Assembly (NCBI GenBank): GCA_016721005.1
Contig: JADKJM010000004.1
Location: 186,001-250,000 of the forward strand
Source of the DNA: Flavobacteriales bacterium
GTDB lineage: Bacteria > Bacteroidota > Bacteroidia > Flavobacteriales_F > PHOS-HE28
DNA length: 64,000 nucleotides
Direction: 5' to 3'
Below the pieces are notes generated by a model. The model was not told the DNA's origin. It saw only the letters and a program-made list of their open reading frames with translations, and made no database searches. Positions 51,373 to 59,583 of the stretch are shown here, piece after piece. Position 1 is the stretch's first letter. Every line of letters starts with the position of its first letter. A program made the position numbers and the translations under genes.

Positions 51373-51420
51373 CAGACCAGCGCAGGCTCTCCACCCATCG
51401 CCACCCTTGCCGAAAACCCA
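51373..51420 (-). repeat. Structured dispersed element (copy viii, 3' half)
   Basis: Minus strand: TTTTCGGCAAGGGTGGCGAT, GGGTGGAGAGCCTGCGCTGG, TCTGA. It matches copy vi closely in this part but lacks the 5' pairing block. Confidence 0.6.
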
Positions 51421-51453
51421 TTTCAGGACGAGCCATGATGAAGATGGTGATGC

Positions 51454-51648
51454 TCATGCCGGGACTGTCAGGCGAGGTAGCAGGATCACATCGCGCGGAA
51501 GTTCAAAGGCCAAACCGGGCCGCGCGAGATCCAACGATACTTCTTCATATCCATCGGGGAACTCCTCCCACCCAGTGCAGAACAGCCTCAGCGGTGCTAC
51601 CTGCAATTGCTCCATCAGGTAGTCGAGCAAAGCATGGACATCCTTCAC
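51454..51648 (-). CDS. Small hypothetical protein, second gene of a pair
   Basis: 64 residues (MKDVHALLDYLMEQLQVAPLRLFCTGWEEFPDGYEEVSLDLARPG...). Its ATG overlaps the stop of the upstream gene by 4 nt, which supports translation. No family recognised. Confidence 0.5.
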   Translation of the reverse strand: MKDVHALLDYLMEQLQVAPLRLFCTGWEEFPDGYEEVSLDLARPGLAFELPRDVILLPRLTVPA

Positions 51649-51896
51649 AGCCTTTGTATGCTCATCAACTTTTCAGGTCGCGTTCTCTCCAAGTGCGAAC
51701 TATCGTAAGCGATAGAACACGCACATCCCATCCACCCACCGGCCTGATAGATGAGCGATGTTCCAAGCACACCCATGACCTGCGCATATTCGGCAGGGGT
51801 AGCGGCCAGTAGTTCTACATGGAAACCGGGGGCCTCCTTTTGAAAGGTGACTTCGCGCAACTTCGCGTTCGTCCCGATGTGGATGTGTTGACACAT
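51645..51896 (-). CDS. Small hypothetical protein, first gene of a pair
   Basis: 83 residues (MCQHIHIGTNAKLREVTFQKEAPGFHVELLAATPAEYAQVMGVLGTSLIYQAGGWMGCACSIAYDSSH...), alpha/beta, cytoplasmic. The 4-nt overlap with the following gene indicates a two-gene operon. A cluster of Cys (GWMGCACS) is notable. No family recognised. Confidence 0.52.
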   Translation of the reverse strand: MCQHIHIGTNAKLREVTFQKEAPGFHVELLAATPAEYAQVMGVLGTSLIYQAGGWMGCACSIAYDSSHLERTRPEKLMSIQRL

Positions 51897-51966
51897 AAGA
51901 CGTTGATGTGCTTAGCCCCTCATCATCCCCAACACCTTCTCCACCGCATCCACCCCGCTTCGTTCG

Positions 51967-52350
51967 CTAAAGTAGCTGCCTCCTCCACACTACAAGCTGG
52001 TACACATACCCGCCTGCGAAGAGCAGCCGCAAGGCCACGGAGGCCCATGCCAGTGGCTTCAGTATTCCGGTGAGGATCCAGTGGATATCGCAGCCGGTAG
52101 TGAAGAGCAGGTAGAAGAGCGTGCCCACAAGCACGGCCGTGAGCGCAGGGTTCGCCGGGCTGTTGCGGGCGATCAGGTTCATCAGTCCGAAGGCGAAGCA
52201 AATGCCGCTTAGGCCTTTCACGATCACCAGTGCCGCTTGTCCGGGTGTCTCTATGAAGAGGTACACCGCAAAGCCGGTGAAGAAAAAGAAAAGCGCGCCA
52301 ATGAGGACGTGAAAGGCGCCGACGAAAAGCATGAAGCGGTTGCGGGGCAT
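51967..52350 (-). CDS. Four-helix membrane protein
   Basis: 127 residues from MPRNRFMLFVGAFHVLIGALFFFFTGFAVYLF with four hydrophobic segments and an LIARNSPANPALTAVLVGTLFYLL stretch. It resembles small uncharacterised membrane proteins (DUF4345-like), without certainty. It is 21 nt downstream of the GIY-YIG gene in the same direction. Confidence 0.7.
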   Translation of the reverse strand: MPRNRFMLFVGAFHVLIGALFFFFTGFAVYLFIETPGQAALVIVKGLSGICFAFGLMNLIARNSPANPALTAVLVGTLFYLLFTTGCDIHWILTGILKPLAWASVALRLLFAGGYVYQLVVWRRQLL

Positions 52351-52371
52351 TTGAGGTGAGCCAGCTTTCAA

Positions 52372-52665
52372 CTAAGGTAGCTCCCCGAACAGATCCATCC
52401 ATTCCGGGTTCAGACCTTCTATCAAGGCGACCTTGTTCCGTCGTGGCCCGCCCTTCAGTTGCTTCTCGCGTTCGATCGCTTTCACCATGCCATCGATCTT
52501 CTCGTAGTACACGAGCTTGTCCAGGTTGTATTGCGCGGTGAAGCTGCCTGCGTAGTGCTTGCTCTTGTGTTTGGCTATTCGGCCCTTGATGTCGGAGGTC
52601 ACACCGATGTACAGCACGCCGTCGCGGCGGTTGGTGGTGATGTACACCCAAGCGGTCTTTGCCAT
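52372..52665 (-). CDS. GIY-YIG nuclease-domain protein
   Basis: 97 residues, one GIY-YIG domain: WVYITTNRRDGVLYIGVTSDIKGRIAKHKS (the GIY reads VYI and YIG is YIGVT; Arg of helix 1 kept), AQYNLDKLVYYEKIDGMVKAIEREKQLKGGPRRNKVALIEGLNPEW (catalytic Glu in AIEREKQLK). Typical small UPF0213/YhbQ-like size. Role in DNA processing is presumed. Confidence 0.92.
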   Translation of the reverse strand: MAKTAWVYITTNRRDGVLYIGVTSDIKGRIAKHKSKHYAGSFTAQYNLDKLVYYEKIDGMVKAIEREKQLKGGPRRNKVALIEGLNPEWMDLFGELP

Positions 52666-52713
52666 CGTTCGCGGTCGTCAGGTGGCAAGATCGCTTCAGG
52701 CGGGTTACCGCCT

Positions 52714-52759
52714 TCGCGATGACCGGCTTCGGCAATATTACCGAAGCCGGTCATCGCGA
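52714..52759. repeat. Perfect 19-bp hairpin
   Basis: TCGCGATGACCGGCTTCGG and its exact complement enclose the 8-nt loop CAATATTA. It could act as a terminator-like or processing structure. Confidence 0.8.
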
Positions 52760-52761
52760 GG

Positions 52762-52985
52762 GCCGTAGGCCCGAAGCGATCTCGCAGGCGCGAAGCGCAA
52801 CCGCACACGCTGGAAGCAGTAGGCGCGAAGCGCAACCGCTCATGCTGTTAACCGCAGGCCCGAAGCGATCTCGTAGGCGCGAAGCGCAACCGCACATGCT
52901 GTTAACCGCAGGCCCGAAGCGATCTCGTAGGCGCGAAGCGCAACCGCACACGCTGGAAGCAGTAGGCGCGCAGCGCAACCGCTCG
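52762..52985. repeat. Imperfect 54-nt tandem repeats
   Basis: CCCGAAGCGATCTCG and GCGAAGCGCAACCGC alternate, with clear 54-nt spacing between 52857 and 52911; two units are extended. Open frames across it on both strands are by-products. The rest of 52666-53156 has no gene. Confidence 0.7.
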
Positions 52986-53156
52986 TCCTGGTGACGCATG
53001 GCGGATCCGGGGTCTTGTCGTTTACGGATGCTACCACCCTGTGAAACCGCTCGGGGGCGGTAGCGCTTTCGAGGTGTGCGGAGACAGCCCTGAAGAATTG
53101 TCGGCGTGATGTCCCGGATCCTCCTAGGTTTGACGGATCGGACCAACGAACCCACC

Positions 53157-54209
53157 ATGATGCGTAACCTCCCAATGATCACCCTCATGCTGAGCATGGC
53201 GGTGGGTACCTCCACGAACGCGCAGAACTGCGCATTGAACCTCCACGATGGTGCGAAGAGCACCTTGAGCATACGGACCTTCAGCACGCCGATGTTCGTG
53301 GACCCGAAGTTCATGAAGATGAATGACGATAAGAAGGACGAGGCCGTGGCCGCCTTCAACGCCGGTGTGGCCGCAGGCACGGTACCCGCGGCCTCCGCCT
53401 CGGATATGGTCTTCACCTTGAAGAAGTCCGTGACCGATGCCGGTGATGAGTACGCGATCGGCTACAACGTGGCCGGCGTGGATTACTTCAGCTACGTGGT
53501 GTGCCGCAACGATACGCTCTTCATCGCCCGCAACCGCGGCGTGGTGTTGGTGGGCCCGCCGGAGAACCCGATCGGTTTCACCATCCAGGGCGTGCAACGG
53601 ATCCCCTTGCACATGAAGGTGGGCGATGTGCTGCCGTCCTATGAGGATGTGAGCATGCTCTTCCCCACCAAAGCGGATGTGAAACTGAAGAAGAAGGTGT
53701 TCTCACACATGACCACCAATACCAGCCATGAGTTCGGCTGGGCCACCGATTCGCAGACCGGCGAGACCGGCTTCGGCAACTACACGCGCACCACCACCAA
53801 GGCGGTGTACGACGACATCGATGTGGACGCGCGGCAGACGCTGCAGTTCAGCAGCCACAGCCTGCAAGGCATGAACGCCGTGGTGACCGGTGAGGAGGAC
53901 GTGACCGTGGATGGAAAGACGTACAAGGCCTACATCATCGAATCGGAATCGTGGACCAAGGGAGAGATGAAGACCACCTACGAAAGCGCCGATGCCGCAG
54001 TGGCCAAGGCAGCGGATGCTGCGGCTGCGAAGTTGCAGGAGAAAGGGGAGCGCAAAATGGTGAAGCGGTCGTTGACCAACGAACTGGGCTACGTGGTCAT
54101 GTACAGCAAGATGTGGTTCGTGCCCGAAATGGGCGGCGCGGTGCTCACCGAGAGCTACGACCCCAGCGGTGGCATCACCACCTTGGTGCGGTTGGTGAAG
54201 TTCGAATAG
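53157..54209 (+). CDS. Secreted TapB-like protein
   Basis: 350 residues from MMRNLPMITLMLSMAVGTSTNAQ (signal peptide). The beta-rich mature domain (VGDVLPSYEDVSMLFPTKADVKLKKKVFSHMTTNTSHEF ... ARQTLQFSSHSLQGMNAVVTGEEDVTVDGKTYKAYIIESE) resembles TapB/DUF3108-like proteins of Bacteroidota. An Ala/Lys-rich helical insert sits at about 275-300. Function unknown. A TAGGTTTGA box lies about 25 nt upstream. Confidence 0.65.
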   Translation: MMRNLPMITLMLSMAVGTSTNAQNCALNLHDGAKSTLSIRTFSTPMFVDPKFMKMNDDKKDEAVAAFNAGVAAGTVPAASASDMVFTLKKSVTDAGDEYAIGYNVAGVDYFSYVVCRNDTLFIARNRGVVLVGPPENPIGFTIQGVQRIPLHMKVGDVLPSYEDVSMLFPTKADVKLKKKVFSHMTTNTSHEFGWATDSQTGETGFGNYTRTTTKAVYDDIDVDARQTLQFSSHSLQGMNAVVTGEEDVTVDGKTYKAYIIESESWTKGEMKTTYESADAAVAKAADAAAAKLQEKGERKMVKRSLTNELGYVVMYSKMWFVPEMGGAVLTESYDPSGGITTLVRLVKFE

Positions 54210-54373
54210 CGCGGCGCCCGGGCGGAGGTTGAACGCACCGTTGTGGTGTAAGGAGCAAGGAGGATCGCGAAGTGAGTTCCGTCATGGCGCGTCACCGGCC
54301 GAAGTATTTCCTTGTGGTATCCGATGTGATCACACCAAGGTGCTCGCGTTCACACTAACAACACATTTCCATC

Positions 54374-54694
54374 ATGGCGAACTTCGAAGTGTACACCGAC
54401 AAGGCGGGCCAGACCCGTTTCCGTTTGAAGGCCGGCAACGGCGAGATCATCCTCAAGAGCGAGGGCTATACCACGCGCCGCTCGGCGCTGAACGGCGTGG
54501 CCAGCGTGAAGAAGAACGCGCTCGTGGCGATGCGCTTCGAGCGCAAGGAGACCAAGGCCGGTTCCTCCTTCAACCTGAAAGCCACCAACGGCCAGGTGGT
54601 GGGCACCAGTGAGGTTTACAACAGCGCGCAGGCGCGAGACAAGGGCATTGCCAGCGTGCAGGCCAACGCACCGAAGGCGGAGGTGAAAGGGTAG
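54374..54694 (+). CDS. DUF1508 (YegP-type) protein with two repeats
   Basis: 106 residues with two copies of the DUF1508 motif: FEVYTDKAGQTRFRLKAGNGEIILKSEGYTTRRSALNGVASVKKNA and FERKETKAGSSFNLKATNGQVVGTSEVYNSAQARDKGIASVQANAP. YegP-like proteins are small, soluble and stress-linked, but their activity is unknown. The 164 nt before it hold no gene. Confidence 0.92.
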   Translation: MANFEVYTDKAGQTRFRLKAGNGEIILKSEGYTTRRSALNGVASVKKNALVAMRFERKETKAGSSFNLKATNGQVVGTSEVYNSAQARDKGIASVQANAPKAEVKG

Positions 54695-54721
54695 GAGCGG
54701 ACTTCTTGTTCGAGGAAGCCC

Positions 54722-55441
54722 TCACTTCTTCTCGAACACCAGCCACTCGCTCTTGGCTCCCAGTTGCAGGAGCAAGTTGTTGATGTCGTGTACGAAGGCA
54801 TCATCGCCGCAGACATAGAAGTGCTGATCGAAATTCCCGACCAGCGTTACCAGCAGGTCGCGGTCGATGCGGCGTTCGTGGAAACCGATCACATGTTCGC
54901 GCGTGAAGACCATGAGGAAACGCTTGCCGAGCAATTTGATGAACTCCTCGTCCAGGATCACATCGGAGGCGGTGCGGTTGGTGACGAGCAGGGTGTTGTC
55001 CGCCAGTTCCCCTTTGCGCGCCAGGTCCCGCAGGATGGCCACGAAGGGCGTTACGCCCGCGCCACCGGCAATGAAGAAGCCGGGTCCTTGGTAGGTGATG
55101 GCGCCGAAGACCTCGTGCAACAAGAGCTCATCGCCGGCGTGCAGTAGGGCCATGCGCGCCGTCACGCCCTCACGGTCCGGATAGATCTTGATGATGAACT
55201 CCAGCCGCTTCGCCGTGGGCAGGTTGGTGAAGGTGAAGGGTCGGCGCTTCTCGGTCCAGCCCGGTTGGTTGATGGCGACCTTGGTGGCTTGGCCGGGCTT
55301 GAAGATGTACTTCCGTGGGCGCTCCACCACGAAGCGTTTCACGTTCGGGGTGATGTACTCCGTGCGGATGATCTTCACCACATGCGGTCCTGCGGCACTT
55401 GGCACCGGCTCTCCTTTTTTCGTCTGTGCTCCCTCCTCCAT
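54722..55441 (-). CDS. Ferredoxin-NADP+ reductase-like flavoprotein
   Basis: 239 residues. FAD-binding motif RRPFTFTNLP (about 66-75), FVVERPRKYIFKPGQATKVAI (flavin-domain strand), then the NAD(P) loop GGAGVTPFVAILRDL and FYVCGDDAFVHDINNLLLQLGA at the C-terminus. No attached iron-sulfur domain, so it must work with a separate carrier. Soluble. Substrate not known. Confidence 0.87.
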   Translation of the reverse strand: MEEGAQTKKGEPVPSAAGPHVVKIIRTEYITPNVKRFVVERPRKYIFKPGQATKVAINQPGWTEKRRPFTFTNLPTAKRLEFIIKIYPDREGVTARMALLHAGDELLLHEVFGAITYQGPGFFIAGGAGVTPFVAILRDLARKGELADNTLLVTNRTASDVILDEEFIKLLGKRFLMVFTREHVIGFHERRIDRDLLVTLVGNFDQHFYVCGDDAFVHDINNLLLQLGAKSEWLVFEKK

Positions 55442-55491
55442 GGTTCAAAGATGGCGATAGGGGATGGGCGGCCCAACGCGCACCGCCCATG

Positions 55492-55587
55492 TCAAGGTCC
55501 CGCACGCCGCGCACGCCACGCGAGTCCGTAGAGCACTGCGAGCACGAGGAGCGGACCGCCGATCACCTCGAACCAGCACGGGTACAT
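55492..55587 (-). CDS. Possible 31-residue membrane peptide
   Basis: MYPCWFEVIGGPLLVLAVLYGLAWRARRAGP, one hydrophobic helix followed by a basic tail. It is too short to judge by coding statistics. No clear promoter. The rest of 55442-55787 has no gene; a TAACTTCGG box at 55736 probably belongs to the protease gene downstream. Confidence 0.3.
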   Translation of the reverse strand: MYPCWFEVIGGPLLVLAVLYGLAWRARRAGP

Positions 55588-55787
55588 AGTGGTCTACCAA
55601 GCCTGAATGACGAAGAGCACGAAGGCCAGTCGCCGATCCATTCGCGCCGCCATGTTCGGACCCGTGCGGAATACCCGGAGAACCGTGCGCGCCCGGCACA
55701 CTTCAACCGGCAAGCCAGCCATAGGGGCTTCCCCCTAACTTCGGCGCCCTTCGTTCATTCCTACTCCATTCCGGATCGTCCCAGCCC

Positions 55788-57107
55788 ATGAGGACCATTG
55801 CCATCGCTCTCCCCGCCATGCTCACTGCCAACGCTTTTGCGCAATCCGCCGCCATCGCCTACACCGAGTTCGACCTGGACAACGGGTTGCACGTGATCCT
55901 GCATGAGGACCACAGCACGCCCATCGTGGCCGTGAGCGTGATGTACCACGTGGGCAGCAAGAACGAGGAGAAGGACCGCCGCGGTTTCGCGCACTTCTTC
56001 GAGCACCTGCTCTTCGAGGGATCGGAGAACATCGCACGCGGCGAGTTCAGCAAGTACGTGGAGAAGGCCGGCGGAGTGCTGAATGCCAACACCAGCAGCG
56101 ATCGCACCTATTACTACGAGGTGTTGCCCAGCGATCAATTGGAACTGGGCCTGTGGCTGGAAAGTGAACGCATGCTGCACGCCCGCGTGGACCAGAAGGG
56201 GATCGATACGCAACGCGAAGTGGTGAATGAGGAACGCAAGCAACGCTATGAGAACCAACCCTACGGCACCATCCTACCGGAATTGCTGTCGCGCGCGTAC
56301 AGCGTACACCCGTACCAGTGGCCCACCATCGGCTTCATGGAGGACCTGAACGCAGCGAGCGAAGCGGACTACAAGGCCTTCTACAAGAAGTTCTACATCC
56401 CCAACAACGCCGTGCTGGTGGTAGCGGGTGACATCACCCCGGCGAAGGCGCACGAACTCGTGGCCAAGTATTTCTCGGAGATCCCGAAGGGAGCACCCGT
56501 GGTGCAACCGACGATCGTGGAGCCGCCGCTGGAGAAGGAAGTGCGGGATGTGGTGTATGACCGCATCCAATTGCCCGCCGTGGTCATGGCCTACCGCATC
56601 CCACCCGCGGGATCCACCGATTTCTATGCGGTGGACCTTCTGAACAACCTCTTGAGCCACGGCAACAGCAGCCGCTTGAACAAGGCGCTGAAGGACGACA
56701 GGCACATGGCCGTCTACACGGGCGCCTTCAGCCTGCCCTTCGAGCAAGGCGGACTTGCGATCATGTACGCCATCGCCAACGCAGGGGTGGAGGTGGATGC
56801 CCTGGAGCAGGGGATGGAGAGCCAGATCACGCTGATCCAGGAACGCGGCGTTTCCGAAGCGGACATGACGAAGCTGGTGGCGCAGTTGGAGACCGAGGCC
56901 GTGCAGGACAAGAGCCGCATCGCGGGCATCGCGAACAACCTCGCGACGGCGTACCTCCTCCTGGGCGACACCAAATTGGTGAACACGGAACTCGAACGCT
57001 ATCTGCAACTCACGAGCGCGGACCTACAGCGCGCGGCCAAGACCTACTTCAACCCGAAGGCGCGCGTGGTGTTGCACTATCTGCCCGCCGGACAACAACA
57101 ACCTTGA
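55788..57107 (+). CDS. M16 zinc metalloprotease, active subunit
   Basis: 439 residues with signal peptide (ending NAFAQ). The inverted zinc motif HFFEH at 69-73 is intact, with EVVNEERKQRYEN supplying the third ligand about 76 residues later. Complete two-lobe M16 structure for the usual length. Predicted periplasmic or secreted. It is 10 nt upstream of a second M16 gene that lacks the motif, so they should form a heterodimer like other M16 pairs. Confidence 0.93.
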   Translation: MRTIAIALPAMLTANAFAQSAAIAYTEFDLDNGLHVILHEDHSTPIVAVSVMYHVGSKNEEKDRRGFAHFFEHLLFEGSENIARGEFSKYVEKAGGVLNANTSSDRTYYYEVLPSDQLELGLWLESERMLHARVDQKGIDTQREVVNEERKQRYENQPYGTILPELLSRAYSVHPYQWPTIGFMEDLNAASEADYKAFYKKFYIPNNAVLVVAGDITPAKAHELVAKYFSEIPKGAPVVQPTIVEPPLEKEVRDVVYDRIQLPAVVMAYRIPPAGSTDFYAVDLLNNLLSHGNSSRLNKALKDDRHMAVYTGAFSLPFEQGGLAIMYAIANAGVEVDALEQGMESQITLIQERGVSEADMTKLVAQLETEAVQDKSRIAGIANNLATAYLLLGDTKLVNTELERYLQLTSADLQRAAKTYFNPKARVVLHYLPAGQQQP

Positions 57108-57117
57108 ACCCGACCTC

Positions 57118-59343
57118 ATGAACGCACGCACGATCCACGCGGGTCTCTGCCTCGGCGGGTTGATCCTGCCCCTCCTGATGAACGCACAACTCGATCGGAG
57201 CCATCCACCGGCGCCCGGCCCCACACCCAAGGTCTCCCTCGGGGCGCACACCACCTTCAAACTGCCGAACGGTTTCCAGGTGATCGTGGTGGAGAACCAC
57301 AAGCTGCCCTTGGTGGGCGTACAGGTCCGTTTCGATATCCCACCCATCACGCAAGGACAGGCCGTCGGCTACATCGATATGATGGGTGATCTGCTCGCTG
57401 CGGGTACGGCCAAGCGCGACAAGGCCACGTTGGATGCCGATGTGGACCGCATGGGTGCCACCTTCTTCACCAACAGCGAGGGCGCGTACGCCAGCGGGTT
57501 GAAGCGCCACCTGCCCGAGTTGTTGGACCTGCTCACGGAGGTGGTGACCAGCCCGACCTTCCCGGAGGCGGAGATCGAGAAGGCGAGAAAGCGGGAAATG
57601 AGTTCGGTGCAACAACGCAAGGATGATGCGTCGGCCATCGCTGATGTGGTGGGCCGCTCGGTCACCTTCGGGCGCGGGCACCCGTACGGTGAAGTGGTCA
57701 CGGCCACGAGCTTGAGCCGGATCTCCGTCAAGCAACTCAATGCATACCACCACACGTTCTTCCGGCCGGAGAAGGGCTACCTCGTCTTCGTGGGTGACAT
57801 CACGGAAAAGGAAGTGCGCGCCCTGTTGAAAGGCGAGTTGTCCAAATGGAAACCCGATGCGGTCCGTTCAACGCTGAACGAGAACGGTATGGAGCACATT
57901 GAAGGACTGGGTGATGTGCGCTACCTCGACAAGCCTGCCCTTCCGCGTGGAGCGCGGCGTGTGCTGATCGTGGATCGGCCCGGGGCGGGGCAGAGTGTGA
58001 TCCGGGTGAGCTTCCCCCTGAACCTGCAACCAAAGGATGAACGCGCGCTCAGTGCCCAAGTGATGAACACCATTCTGGGGGGCGGTGTCTTCAACGCGCG
58101 GTTGATGCAGAATCTGCGCGAGGACAAGGGCTGGACCTATGGGATCTACTCCACCATGGAATCGGATCGCTTCAACGGGCACTTCCACATCACGGCCAAT
58201 GTGGGGACTGATGTGACCGATAGCGCAATTGTGGAAACGCTCAAGGAAATGGAGTTGATCCGCGCCAAGGGTGTCACGGCAGAGGAACTGGACCTCGCCA
58301 AGCGGTATATGGCCGGCAGTTTCGCAAGGAGCCTGGAGGATCCCCGGACCATTGCACGCTTCGAACTGAACAAGCACCTGAACGGATTGGCCGATGACCA
58401 CTATGCCACCTACCTCAAGCGTCTGGATGCGGTGACCATCGCCGATGTCCAAGCTGCTGCGGAAGCCTTCATTTATCCGGACAACGCCGTGATCCTGGTG
58501 GTGGGCGACAAGAAGAAGCTGATGTCCAAGTTGGGTTCCTTCAGTTGGTCCACCGGCCAAGGTGTGACGGAATTGGATCACAACGGTGCGTTCTGGGTGG
58601 AGGAGTTCGAACCCGTTCCCGGCCTCACCGCCGATCAGGTGATCGAGGATCACTTGAAGGCCATCGGCGGGAGGGAGGCCATCGCCCGGATCAAGAACAT
58701 GCGCATGGAACTCACCACGGAGATGAATGGCCGACCCGTGACCGTGGTGCAGTGGTATGGACCAGACGGCCAATTCAAGTCCGTGACCAAAGCAGCTGAT
58801 CTGGTGATGCAGGAGGATGTGTTCGATGGAACGAGAGGGGTGCGCTTGAGTCCTGCGGGCGATCGGGAGATCGAGGACATGGAACTGGGTGAATTGATGT
58901 TCAATGGCCATGCGATCCCGGAACTCCATTATCCGCGGACGACGGAGCGCGTCATTCTTTCTGGAATGATCAACGTCGGTGGCAAGCCGATGCACAAGCT
59001 CTTCATCCAACTCAACACCGGTGGTACCGTGGGCGATTACTACGATGCGAAGACCGGCCTGAAGCAACAACGCGTGGATCGGAAGATCGCGGATGGCCGG
59101 ACCTGGACCATCACGACCGAGTACAGCAACTACCAAGCTGCCGGTGGCGTGCTGTTCCCACGGACCATCGTGCAGACCGGTGGGCCGGGTGGTGATCTTA
59201 CGCTCACGGTAAAGGCCATTGATGTGAACCTGGACCTCAAGCCCGCGTTCTTCGCCATCACCTTGCCGCCGCCCGTTGTGCCGGTCATCATTCCGTCGTC
59301 GGAGGAGCAACCGTCGATGGACATCACCCCGGCGGAGGATTAG
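57118..59343 (+). CDS. M16 zinc metalloprotease, inactive partner with extra C-terminal domain
   Basis: 741 residues, signal peptide ending LMNAQ. The position of HxxEH reads YIDMMGDLL, so the zinc ligands are absent. The remaining fold is clear: FKLPNGFQVIVVENHKLPLVGVQVRF, SPTFPEAEIEKARKREMSSVQQRKDD, FFRPEKGYLVFVGDI, NTILGGGVFNARLMQNLREDKGWTYGIYS. Residues about 500-741 form an extra beta-rich domain (VPGLTADQVIEDHLKAIGGREAIARIKNMRME...) often attached to such partners. Co-transcribed with the active subunit. Confidence 0.92.
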   Translation: MNARTIHAGLCLGGLILPLLMNAQLDRSHPPAPGPTPKVSLGAHTTFKLPNGFQVIVVENHKLPLVGVQVRFDIPPITQGQAVGYIDMMGDLLAAGTAKRDKATLDADVDRMGATFFTNSEGAYASGLKRHLPELLDLLTEVVTSPTFPEAEIEKARKREMSSVQQRKDDASAIADVVGRSVTFGRGHPYGEVVTATSLSRISVKQLNAYHHTFFRPEKGYLVFVGDITEKEVRALLKGELSKWKPDAVRSTLNENGMEHIEGLGDVRYLDKPALPRGARRVLIVDRPGAGQSVIRVSFPLNLQPKDERALSAQVMNTILGGGVFNARLMQNLREDKGWTYGIYSTMESDRFNGHFHITANVGTDVTDSAIVETLKEMELIRAKGVTAEELDLAKRYMAGSFARSLEDPRTIARFELNKHLNGLADDHYATYLKRLDAVTIADVQAAAEAFIYPDNAVILVVGDKKKLMSKLGSFSWSTGQGVTELDHNGAFWVEEFEPVPGLTADQVIEDHLKAIGGREAIARIKNMRMELTTEMNGRPVTVVQWYGPDGQFKSVTKAADLVMQEDVFDGTRGVRLSPAGDREIEDMELGELMFNGHAIPELHYPRTTERVILSGMINVGGKPMHKLFIQLNTGGTVGDYYDAKTGLKQQRVDRKIADGRTWTITTEYSNYQAAGGVLFPRTIVQTGGPGGDLTLTVKAIDVNLDLKPAFFAITLPPPVVPVIIPSSEEQPSMDITPAED

Positions 59344-59583
59344 GGTCCGGAGTAGCGTGGCCCGATCGCGATACGTCGATGGATACGGCCTTCCGTTGGT
59401 ACCTTCGTCAGCCTCATAAGGACGGTATTGCTGACAGCGCTCATAGGTGCAATGGATCATGAACGTGACCTTCGGGATGGACACTCGTTCTCTCCACGAC
59501 CATGATCATTCCTGGAAGTGAAGGAAGCGTGAATGGTATGGCGTAGGGGTCGGGTCATCAGGTTGAATTGAACAAGACATCAC

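Noticed and set aside
44615..51420. Interpretation of the structured elements as integron attC sites
   Set aside because: The required GTT/AAC end triplets are missing and no integrase is seen; only the general idea of structure over sequence is shared.
52659..53416. Open frames across the 54-nt repeats
   Set aside because: Repetitive out-of-frame peptides (RREAQPHMLLTAGPKRS) with no domain.
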